From Burkholderia sp. Ax-1719 (lineage in GTDB: Bacteria; Pseudomonadota; Gammaproteobacteria; Burkholderiales; Burkholderiaceae): a stretch of DNA of 58,563 bases. The notes below the pieces were generated by a model, which worked only from the letters and a program-made list of their open reading frames with translations, was not told where the DNA came from and ran no database searches. Both the position numbers and the translations under genes were made by a program. The stretch is taken from assembly GCF_011753055.1 (NCBI RefSeq), contig NZ_VWWJ01000036.1:1-58563 (forward strand), given 5' to 3'. This document shows positions 17,253 through 24,134 of this stretch, in pieces (positions within the stretch are counted from its first letter, which is position 1; each line of letters opens with the position of its first letter).

Positions 17253-18107
17253 CTAGCCCCGATTCAACCGCTTCGAAAGATCCGCCACCAAAATCGCCAT
17301 CCGCGCCGGTTTCTCATAGCACGCGACGTTGTAATGCCGCACCACCTGGCTGATTTCCGATTCGCTCGCCTTGCCGGTCAGCAGTTCGCCGGTCAGCACG
17401 AAGATCGGCGCTTCGGGGTTTTCTGACGCACGCACCTGGCGGATTGCCTCTGCGGCGGTCTGGCTGCCGAACAGCCAGTCGATCACCACGCCGTCAAACA
17501 CGTTGTGCTCCAGCGCTTCAGTGAACGCGGCAAGACCGTACAGCGCAAGCGCCGCGTAGCCGCTGTGCTCCAGATAGTCGCGCAGGTTGTCGGCGGACGC
17601 CTGGTCGTCGTCGACCACGGCGATGAGCGGTTTGTCAGCCTCGGCGCGACGCGGGTAGATCTCGATCTTGTGAACTTCGCGTGCGTTCAGATAGAGCGCG
17701 CCGTCCGGGCGCACGACGCGCCACTGGCCCTGCTTCTCATACGCGACGAAGTCGGGGCGCGTACCCGGTTCCACCGACGCGCCGATCCACGCGGTACACG
17801 CCAGTTCCACCGCGCTCACGCACAGCAGCGCGTCCTGCGCGGTCGCGCCCACCATGCCCGGATCGAGCAACTGTGCGCCGAACAGCTGTCCCGCAGGTTC
17901 GCCGAACGCCTCGGCCACTTTCTTGATCTGCGCGAGCGTCCAGGGGCTGTTACCGCGCAGCTTGCGGTGCCCCTGTGAAAAGCTCAGCTCAAGAATCCTG
18001 CACAGCTCGGTAGTCTGCTGGCGTTTGCCGATGCCATGTCGGCTCATCAGCTCACGTACGCGCTCCGCGACCGCGGCTGAGTCGGTTGTGTGTGCAACGT
18101 TCGACAT
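17253..18107 (-). CDS. BetR-domain / receiver-domain regulator
   Basis: A 284-residue regulator. Residues about 12-80 form a lambda-repressor-like HTH of the BetR type, with M-S-R-H-G-I-G-K-R-Q-Q, S-F-S-Q-G-H-R-K-L and S-P-W-T-L-A-Q-I-K-K-V-A-E-A-F-G-E. A middle segment of about 70 residues follows. Residues 160-280 are a receiver with V-V-D-D-D at 164-168, likely phospho-acceptor D210 in V-V-I-D-W, L-T-G, and K266 in Y-E-K-P-A. DNA-binding first and receiver last is the reverse of normal response regulators. It ends 12 bases from the hybrid kinase gene, tail to tail, making it the likely output partner. Confidence 0.85.
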   Translation of the reverse strand: MSNVAHTTDSAAVAERVRELMSRHGIGKRQQTTELCRILELSFSQGHRKLRGNSPWTLAQIKKVAEAFGEPAGQLFGAQLLDPGMVGATAQDALLCVSAVELACTAWIGASVEPGTRPDFVAYEKQGQWRVVRPDGALYLNAREVHKIEIYPRRAEADKPLIAVVDDDQASADNLRDYLEHSGYAALALYGLAAFTEALEHNVFDGVVIDWLFGSQTAAEAIRQVRASENPEAPIFVLTGELLTGKASESEISQVVRHYNVACYEKPARMAILVADLSKRLNRG

Positions 18108-18464
18108 ACTGCTAATGGGGGAAGATCGAGTCGGATTGGGCTAATTATCTCGTGCCGCTGTGCCGCCGCTAGAAGAAAAATCCTGACGGAGCACGGGCGC
18201 ACAATATTCTAAACGCATCATTTGACAATCGCTTAGCTTTCGTATGACAACATTAAGGGTCTGATGGCAACGCGATTCCGGTGACGTCGTTCAACGGCTC
18301 GGAGCCCACTTCAATGCTGACTGGCAGAGGCTGTGGCGCACCGCACCCACACGCGTCACGCGGCTTTGCGACAATGGTCTTTGTACGCGCATTTCACGAG
18401 CCGGGGCGCGGCATTGCCCTTCAGGCCGATTACGGTTGCATAACGTCACTGGGATGAGAAAAGC
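18108..18464. other. Intergenic region between BetR regulator and C39-like peptidase
   Basis: This 357-base gap separates divergent genes. It holds a perfect TTGACA at 18222-18227 with TATGAC at 18243-18248 (15-base spacing, short for sigma-70), a possible promoter for the peptidase gene. At 18374-18457 there is a 27-codon reading frame ending eight bases before the TTG start of the peptidase; it has no recognisable similarity and could be a leader peptide or chance. No RNA gene was recognised. Confidence 0.4.
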
Positions 18465-19175
18465 TTGAACGAAATCAACACGCAAGCAACGCGCGAACAG
18501 CAAACCGGGCAGCGCAAGGCGCTCGCCCAGGAAAAGGAAATCCGCCATTTTGGCGTACCGTATTACAGTCAATGGGGCAGTCCCGAATGGGTGGCGCGCA
18601 TTGTCGAAGACGATGTCGATCCTTGCGATGACCCCGCCTGGCGCGCGAGCGGTTTCGCGCAGCCGGAGCAATACCGCTTCTGGGCCAAGCGCCTTTGCGG
18701 GCTGACCTGTTTCGAATCGGCGCTCGATTACTGGGGCATCGAACATGCGCCGCGCGCCGCCATGCTCGAAGACGCGCTGCGTCACGGCGTCTACCGCATG
18801 CGCGAGGACGGCGGCGTGGACGGGCTGATCTATCAGCCCTTCGCCGACTGGGCCGAATCGGCTTACGGCGTGCGCGTCGAGGTGATGACCGATGAGGACA
18901 TTCAGGTGAGCGCGGCACGTCTGGCCGCCGACACGCTGGCGATCGTGTCCGTGAGCCCCGAGATCCGCTACCCGGAGCGCGCCAACACCGATCAAGGCGG
19001 TCACCTGATCCTGCTGCACGGCCGCAGCGATGGCGGCGTGTGGTTCCACAATCCGTCGGGCGTGGCGCCGTATCAGGCCGACGCCTGGCTGCCCTACGAG
19101 ACGGTGGCGCGCTTCCATGCCCGCCGCGGCATGGCGCTCACGCGCATTGCCGTCGACGAGACGTTGGCCGAATAA
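18465..19175 (+). CDS. C39-like papain-fold peptidase family protein
   Basis: A 236-residue protein without signal peptide. R-L-C-G-L-T-C-F-E-S-A-L-D-Y-W at 76-90 matches the helix carrying the nucleophile of the Peptidase_C39_2 family, with C78 the likely active Cys. G-G-H-L-I-L-L-H at 178-185 supplies the His (H180), and W-F-H-N-P-S-G near 193-199 the third member (N196). Such proteins cut peptides or act as acyl/aminoacyl transferases; no secretion or leader-peptide substrate gene is adjacent, so the role is unknown. The frame is open only from 18444 and its sole plausible start is TTG at 18465, with a weak upstream TGAGAA. A terminator serving the facing gene overlaps its stop codon. Confidence 0.75.
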   Translation: MNEINTQATREQQTGQRKALAQEKEIRHFGVPYYSQWGSPEWVARIVEDDVDPCDDPAWRASGFAQPEQYRFWAKRLCGLTCFESALDYWGIEHAPRAAMLEDALRHGVYRMREDGGVDGLIYQPFADWAESAYGVRVEVMTDEDIQVSAARLAADTLAIVSVSPEIRYPERANTDQGGHLILLHGRSDGGVWFHNPSGVAPYQADAWLPYETVARFHARRGMALTRIAVDETLAE

Positions 19176-19178
19176 AAA

Positions 19179-19213
19179 ACGGCGCGGCGGCCCGATCGAA
19201 GCCGCCGCGCCGT
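19179..19213 (-). terminator. Rho-independent terminator of the LysR gene at 19221-20177
   Basis: A perfect 13-base-pair stem (19179-19191 with 19201-19213) and 9-base loop. On the minus strand it is followed by a run of six T with A and T continuing, giving a proper U-tract for the LysR transcript. The tract overlaps the stop codon of the C39-like gene on the other strand, and the stem could also halt that transcript without a U-tract. Confidence 0.85.
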
Positions 19214-19220
19214 GTGCTCA

Positions 19221-20177
19221 TCAAGCCGGCTGCAACCCTCCCAGCAACTGGCGCACGCGCGACAGATCGCGATTGAGCGCGCCCGCGTCCTCGAACAACT
19301 CCGCGAGCCAGTCGATAAACACCCGCACGCGCGGCGCGGGCTGGCGCGACTTCACGAACGCGACCGAAACGGGCGTCGGCAGCGGCTTCCATTGCGGCAG
19401 CACTTCGACTAACGCGCCGTTGTCCAGATACTGCTGCGCCGCGAGCAGCGGCGGCTGCACCAGACCGTAGCCTTGCAGCCCGCAGGTGAGATAGGCGAAT
19501 TCGTCGGAAACGTGCACGAAGCCGTCCACCTTCACCTTGGTCGGGCTGCCGTCCACCTCGAAGTCGAACTCGTACGGGCGGCCCGTGAGCGGCGACAGGA
19601 AATTCACCACGGGATGCTGGGCGAGATCGTCGAGCGAAGTCGGCGCGCCGTGGCGTGCGAGATACGCCGGGCTCGCGCAGGTCACATGCTCCAGCAGGCC
19701 GAGCCGACGCGCCGCAAGACCCGAGTCCGGCAACTCGCCGAGCTGGATGCTGCAATCCACGCCTTCGCCGACCAGGTCGACGTTGCGCAGACTCACGCCG
19801 ATCACCAGATCGATCTGCGGATAACGCGCGTGAAATTCGTCGAGTGCGGGCAGCACGATCGCGTTGGCGATCAGCCCCGGCATTTCCACGCGTAGACGTC
19901 CGCCAATCGCGCCGGGTGTCTGGCGCAGGCTCGCTTCGGCGTCGTCGATATCGGCGAGGATCTGCGAGGCGCGCTCGTAATACGCCGCGCCTTCAGGCGT
20001 GAGCGAAAGCCGGCGTGTGGTGCGAACGAGCAGTTGGGTGCCGAGCAGCGCCTCAAGGCTCTGCATCAGCGTGGTGGCGCTGGCGCGCGGCATATCCAGC
20101 GACTGCGCGGCTTTGGTGAAGCTATTGGTATCGACGATACGCACGAACGTACGCATCGCCTGGATGCGGTCGATCAC
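19221..20177 (-). CDS. LysR-family transcriptional regulator
   Basis: A 318-residue regulator. The HTH is at about residues 16-60 (S-F-T-K-A-A-Q-S-L-D-M-P-R-A-S-A-T-T followed by L-E-A-L-L-G-T-Q-L-L-V-R-T-T-R). R-A-S-A in place of the usual Q-P-A-L places it in the CrgA/DsdC-like PBP2 branch with E-F-A-Y-L-T-C-G-L-Q-G-Y-G-L-V-Q in the effector domain. It starts with GTG at 20177, seven bases after AAGGAG. The region upstream leads to the 3' end of the alcohol dehydrogenase gene in the same direction, so its target is not obvious. Confidence 0.92.
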   Translation of the reverse strand: MIDRIQAMRTFVRIVDTNSFTKAAQSLDMPRASATTLMQSLEALLGTQLLVRTTRRLSLTPEGAAYYERASQILADIDDAEASLRQTPGAIGGRLRVEMPGLIANAIVLPALDEFHARYPQIDLVIGVSLRNVDLVGEGVDCSIQLGELPDSGLAARRLGLLEHVTCASPAYLARHGAPTSLDDLAQHPVVNFLSPLTGRPYEFDFEVDGSPTKVKVDGFVHVSDEFAYLTCGLQGYGLVQPPLLAAQQYLDNGALVEVLPQWKPLPTPVSVAFVKSRQPAPRVRVFIDWLAELFEDAGALNRDLSRVRQLLGGLQPA

Positions 20178-20506
20178 GGGCGAGCTCCTTCAAAAACAGG
20201 CTTGAAAACTGAGCTAAAACGGGTGGAACGATTTCCGCGAAATTCCCATGCGACAGTACGAAAGCGCCGGAAAGGGGCGAGCCGCGCTGCGTTGAAAAAC
20301 GCTTCGCGACGCCGGCGTCTCGCGGAAAGCGACGCGCGGCAGCGGTTGTACAAAAACGGTTCGTTAGATGACGGCGCACGGGGACGCCGGCTCGACTACG
20401 CGATGTACTGCGGGAGGCCGGAAAGGTTGGCCTCGAAGCGGGGGCTGGCGGGCCGTCCGGAATGGACGGCCCGGCGGGGCAAAGCGTTACGTCGTGGGTT
20501 GCGCGC
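20178..20506. other. Intergenic region downstream of the alcohol dehydrogenase
   Basis: A 329-base gap between the alcohol dehydrogenase stop and the LysR start, both on the minus strand. It contains the LysR ribosome site and, near its right end, a strong hairpin (listed separately). The rest shows no convincing gene; its small open frames lack ribosome sites and family resemblance. Confidence 0.5.
20449..20473 (-). terminator. Strong hairpin after the alcohol dehydrogenase gene
   Basis: A perfect 10-base-pair GC-rich stem (20449-20458 with 20464-20473) with loop GGAAT lies 34 bases past the dehydrogenase stop. There is no T-run on either side, so it may work as a Rho-assisted terminator or mRNA 3' end stabiliser rather than a classical intrinsic terminator. 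Confidence 0.45.
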
Positions 20507-21559
20507 TTACTTGCGCAGCGTGTCGATATCGATCACGAAGCGGTACTTCACGTCGCTCTTGAGCATGCGCTCGTAGGCGTCGTTGATGTCCTGCATCTTG
20601 ATCATTTCGACATCGGACGTGATGCCATGCTTGCCGCAGAAGTCCAGCATTTCCTGCGTTTCCGCGATGCCACCGATCAGCGAGCCCGCCAGACGGCGGC
20701 GCTTCATGATCAGGTTGAACACCTGCGGCGACGGGTGATCGTGTTCGGGCGCACCTACCAGCGTGAGCGTGCCGTCGCGCTTGAGCAGTTCGATGAACGG
20801 GTTCAGATCGTGCTGCGCCGCCACCGTGTTGACGATCAGGTCGAAGCTGTTGGCGTGCTTCGCCATCTGCTCCGGGTCTTTCGAAATCACGACTTCGTCG
20901 GCGCCCAGGCGCTTGCCGTCTTCGATCTTCGAAGGCGAGGTGGTGAACAGCACCACGTGCGCGCCCATCGCATGCGCGATCTTCACGCCCATGTGGCCCA
21001 GGCCGCCCAGACCGACGATGCCGACCTTCTTGCCGGGACCCGCGCCCCACGTGCGCAGCGGCGAATACGTGGTGATGCCGGCGCACAGCAGCGGGGCGGC
21101 CGCGGCGGCGTCGAGGTTCTCGGGCACGCGCAGCACGAAGGCTTCGTCCACCACGAGTTGCGTCGAGTAACCGCCGTAGGTGACGTCGCCGCTCACGCGG
21201 TCGTTGCCGTTATAGGTGCCGACGAAACCGTTCTCGCAATACTGCTCGAGTCCTTCCTCGCAGCTACCGCAGGTGCGGCACGAATCGACCAGACAGCCCA
21301 CGCCGACCAGATCGCCGACCTTGTAGCGCGTCACGCCCGTGCCCACCTCCGCGACGCGGCCGACGATCTCGTGGCCCGGCACGACGGGGAACAGTGTGTT
21401 GCGCCACTCGTTGCGCGCCTGATGCAGGTCGGAATGGCACACGCCGCAGTACTGCACGTCGATACGCACGTCGAGTTCGCGCAGGTCGCGGCGCTGGAAT
21501 TCGAAGGGAGCGAGCGGCGACTGCGCGTCGCGGGCGGCATATCCGTAAGTGGGGTACAT
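20507..21559 (-). CDS. Zinc-dependent NAD(P) alcohol dehydrogenase (YahK/CAD type)
   Basis: A 350-residue medium-chain dehydrogenase. Catalytic zinc ligands are seen in Y-C-G-V-C-H-S-D-L-H and G-H-E-I-V-G; structural zinc in C-R-T-C-G-S-C-E-E-G-L-E-Q-Y-C; the cofactor loop in G-L-G-G-L-G-H-M-G. The pattern is that of the YahK/cinnamyl-alcohol dehydrogenase group, NADPH-linked aldehyde reductases of broad range. The ATG at 21559 follows AGGAG by 10 bases and starts the conserved M-Y-P-T-Y-G-Y-A-A. A divergent AraC regulator of the YqhC type stands opposite, so induction by toxic aldehydes is the likely control, by analogy with E. coli yqhC-yqhD. Confidence 0.92.
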   Translation of the reverse strand: MYPTYGYAARDAQSPLAPFEFQRRDLRELDVRIDVQYCGVCHSDLHQARNEWRNTLFPVVPGHEIVGRVAEVGTGVTRYKVGDLVGVGCLVDSCRTCGSCEEGLEQYCENGFVGTYNGNDRVSGDVTYGGYSTQLVVDEAFVLRVPENLDAAAAAPLLCAGITTYSPLRTWGAGPGKKVGIVGLGGLGHMGVKIAHAMGAHVVLFTTSPSKIEDGKRLGADEVVISKDPEQMAKHANSFDLIVNTVAAQHDLNPFIELLKRDGTLTLVGAPEHDHPSPQVFNLIMKRRRLAGSLIGGIAETQEMLDFCGKHGITSDVEMIKMQDINDAYERMLKSDVKYRFVIDIDTLRK

Positions 21560-21820
21560 ATCGTGTGGCTCCTGAAACTGGTTTGCCTGAAAACAGCGCG
21601 AAAAACAGCGCAAACGCCAAAGCGCAACGCGTTGAAGCGCTGGACGATTCGGGTGTTGCGGCAGGGTTCCCATCGTAAGGACCGGACCTCACCCAGGGAA
21701 TACCTGAATCTATCGAAGACTTGCCTGATTCTCCTGGTCAACAGCGGGGCTGTGCATTCGGTGATAGATTGGCAAGCCTGTTTCTCCGCCTTTGCCGATG
21801 AATTTAGGGGCGCTTCTGTC

Positions 21821-22870
21821 ATGAAAAATGCACATACCGCCGACGCTGCGCCGCTTGCGGCCAGCCCGGTTTCCACAGCAGTTTCCCTGCCCGCCGCTTC
21901 GCTCACCGCGCCCGCGCTGCCCGCCGTCCAGAACGAGGACGCCATGCAGCGCCGCGTCGTCGACCTGCTGATGCAGCTCACGCAGCGCGACGGCGCGCAT
22001 CACACCGCCGTCGAAGGCGTGCGGCTGTTTCGCGGCAGCCAGGCGCATCCGCGCCAGCCGGTGATGTACGAGCCGAGCATCTTCATCGTCTGCCAGGGCC
22101 GCAAGCGCGGCTTTCTCGGCGATCAGGTGTTCATCTACGACGCGCAGCAATATCTGGTGCTGTCGGTGCCGCTGCCGTTCGAATGCGAGACCGAAGCCAC
22201 GCCCGAGAAGCCGCTGCTCGCGATTTCGGTGCGCGTCGATCTCACCATGGTCGCGGAATTGCTGATGGCGCTCGACGACACGCGCGGCAGCGCCGTGGCG
22301 GAACCGGTCGGCATCTACGCCACGCCGCTCGACGCGCCGCTTTCGAACGCCGTGCTGCGCCTGCTCGAAGCGCTGGCGCATCCGGGCGACGCGCGCATTC
22401 TCGGCCCCGCGATCGTGCGCGAGATCTGCTACCGCGTGCTGACGGGCGAGCAGGGCGATGCGATTCGCGCGGCGCTCACGCATCAGCATCACTTTGGCCG
22501 CATCGCCAAGGCGCTGCGCCGCATTCACGCCGATTACCGCGGCGATCTCGACGTGGTGACACTGGCCTCAGAAGCGGGCATGAGCCTTGCCGTGTTTCAT
22601 GCGCATTTCAAGGCCGTGACCTTGACCTCGCCGATGCAGTACGTGAAGACCACGCGCCTGCACCACGCGCGCATTCTCATTGCGCACGATGGCATGAACG
22701 TGAGCGCGGCGGCCACGCGCGTGGGCTACGAAAGCGCCTCGCAGTTCAGCCGCGAATTCAAGCGCCTGTTCGGCTGCAGTCCCGCCGACGAGATGCGTCG
22801 CGCGCGCACGGCGGCAGAAGCGGCCGCGCCGCGCGTGGAAGTGGTGGCCCGATACGCGACCGCCGCCTGA
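21821..22870 (+). CDS. AraC-family regulator with AraC_N domain (YqhC-like)
   Basis: A 349-residue regulator. After a low-complexity Ala/Ser N-terminus of about 40 residues, the AraC_N-type cupin (residues about 60-210) shows E-P-S-I-F-I-V-C-Q-G-R-K and Y-L-V-L-S-V-P-L-P-F-E-C-E-T. The double HTH at about 235-335 has L-A-S-E-A-G-M-S-L-A-V-F-H-A-H-F-K and A-A-T-R-V-G-Y-E-S-A-S-Q-F-S-R-E-F-K-R-L-F-G. This domain pair is that of YqhC, an aldehyde-responsive activator. The ATG at 21821 was chosen because the frame upstream is only antisense to the dehydrogenase gene. The neighbouring divergent aldehyde reductase is its probable target. Confidence 0.92.
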   Translation: MKNAHTADAAPLAASPVSTAVSLPAASLTAPALPAVQNEDAMQRRVVDLLMQLTQRDGAHHTAVEGVRLFRGSQAHPRQPVMYEPSIFIVCQGRKRGFLGDQVFIYDAQQYLVLSVPLPFECETEATPEKPLLAISVRVDLTMVAELLMALDDTRGSAVAEPVGIYATPLDAPLSNAVLRLLEALAHPGDARILGPAIVREICYRVLTGEQGDAIRAALTHQHHFGRIAKALRRIHADYRGDLDVVTLASEAGMSLAVFHAHFKAVTLTSPMQYVKTTRLHHARILIAHDGMNVSAAATRVGYESASQFSREFKRLFGCSPADEMRRARTAAEAAAPRVEVVARYATAA

Positions 22871-22911
22871 CTGGGTGAACTTGCTTCGCATGACTGAGGA
22901 ATGACGTCGAT

Positions 22912-23865
22912 ATGAACGCTGCCGCGCCTGCTGACCGTCCCCGCCTGCTCGTCCTGATCCCGCTCACCGATGCCGATCGCGCCGCGCTGGCGGAGTGTTT
23001 CGAGGTGCACTATGCGCCCGATGCCGAGCAGCGCACAGCGGCGATTGCGCAGCAGGGCGCAACGGTACAAGCGCTGCTCACGAACGGCACCACGGGTCTT
23101 ACGGCAGACGAAATCGACGCCATGCCAGCGCTGAAACTGGCGGCGGCGCTGGGCGCGGGCTACGAGAACATCGCGCTCGACCACGCGCGTTCGCGCGGTA
23201 TCGCGCTGTGCAACGGCGCGGGCGTGAACGCGGATTGCGTCGCCGATCACGCGATGGCGCTGCTGCTCGCCGCCGTGCGCGCGGTGCCGCAATACGACGC
23301 GGCGTGCCGCGCGGGCATCTGGCGCGACGCCTTGCCGATGCGGCCCACGCTCACGGGGCGACGCCTCGGGATCGTGGGCTATGGGCATATCGGCGCGAAA
23401 ATTGCGCAGCGCGCGGCGGGCTTCGATATGGTCATCGGGTATCACAATCGTGCGCCGCGCGAGGGCGTGAAGGCGCGCTATTTCGATTCCACGCTCGCCC
23501 TTGCGCAGTGGAGCGACTGTGTCGTGATCGCCACGCCCGGCGGCGCGCAGACGCGTCATCTGGTCGACCGCGCGGTGCTGGATGCGCTTGGGCCGGAAGG
23601 TTTCCTCGTCAACGTTTCGCGCGGCAGCGTGGTCGATACGGCGGCGCTGGGCGCGGCGCTCAAGGAAGGCACGCTGGGCGGCGCGGGCCTTGATGTCTAC
23701 GAAGGCGAGCCGGAGCCTCCGCAGGCGCTGATTGCGCTGGAGAATATCGTCCTCACGCCCCACGTGGCCGGCACCTCGCCCGACGTGCGCGCGGCCACGG
23801 TGCGCAACTTCATCGACAACGCCACACGCTGCTTTGCCGGCGAACCGTTGCTCACGCCGCTCTGA
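22912..23865 (+). CDS. D-isomer-specific 2-hydroxyacid dehydrogenase (GhrB/hydroxypyruvate-like)
   Basis: A 317-residue NAD(P)-dependent enzyme. The Rossmann motif is G-Y-G-H-I-G-A-K-I-A; the substrate Arg is in N-V-S-R-G-S-V-V-D; the Glu is in V-Y-E-G-E-P-E-P-P and the catalytic His in L-T-P-H-V-A-G-T-S. Together they make a complete active site for reduction of 2-keto acids such as glyoxylate or hydroxypyruvate to D-hydroxy acids. It starts 41 bases after the AraC regulator and may be cotranscribed. The exact substrate cannot be told from the sequence. Confidence 0.9.
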   Translation: MNAAAPADRPRLLVLIPLTDADRAALAECFEVHYAPDAEQRTAAIAQQGATVQALLTNGTTGLTADEIDAMPALKLAAALGAGYENIALDHARSRGIALCNGAGVNADCVADHAMALLLAAVRAVPQYDAACRAGIWRDALPMRPTLTGRRLGIVGYGHIGAKIAQRAAGFDMVIGYHNRAPREGVKARYFDSTLALAQWSDCVVIATPGGAQTRHLVDRAVLDALGPEGFLVNVSRGSVVDTAALGAALKEGTLGGAGLDVYEGEPEPPQALIALENIVLTPHVAGTSPDVRAATVRNFIDNATRCFAGEPLLTPL

Positions 23866-23891
23866 AGCGGCGTTGAACGCGCCTTGAGCCT

Positions 23892-23923
23892 GCTTTGAAG
23901 CGGCTTTGAAGCAGCTTTAAAGC
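23892..23923. repeat. Three 11-base tandem units of GCTTTGAAGC
   Basis: GCTTTGAAGC at 23892 and again at 23903, then GCTTTAAAGC at 23914, give three copies with an 11-base period. They lie just after the hydroxyacid dehydrogenase stop codon. The units are nearly self-complementary. Function unknown; they may be replication slippage or a binding array. Confidence 0.6.
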
Positions 23924-24134
23924 GCCCCGCGCCAAGGCCGTTTTTTACCGCCAATCCCTGGCGTTTTCCCGCCCCTCGTGCCCGCTATGTACGTTGGGGC
24001 ACGGCCGTGCCCGCGGGCATGCCGTATCATTGCGCCTAAAGCGTCGCGTTCTCGCTCGCTGCTTCGCCCGTTGCCTCGCGCGCCGCGCATGGACGGCCGA
24101 CTTCCCCGCCCGGGAGCCAAGAGGCGTCAAGCAC

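Noticed and set aside
20449..20473. Hairpin as a palindromic REP element
   Set aside because: Only one copy was seen in the window; its place after the dehydrogenase stop fits a transcript end better.
20462..21820. A frame open for over 450 codons antisense to the alcohol dehydrogenase and continuous with the AraC gene
   Set aside because: It mirrors the GC-rich codons of the dehydrogenase and has no protein-family features; the AraC gene proper begins at 21821 with its own sequence character.
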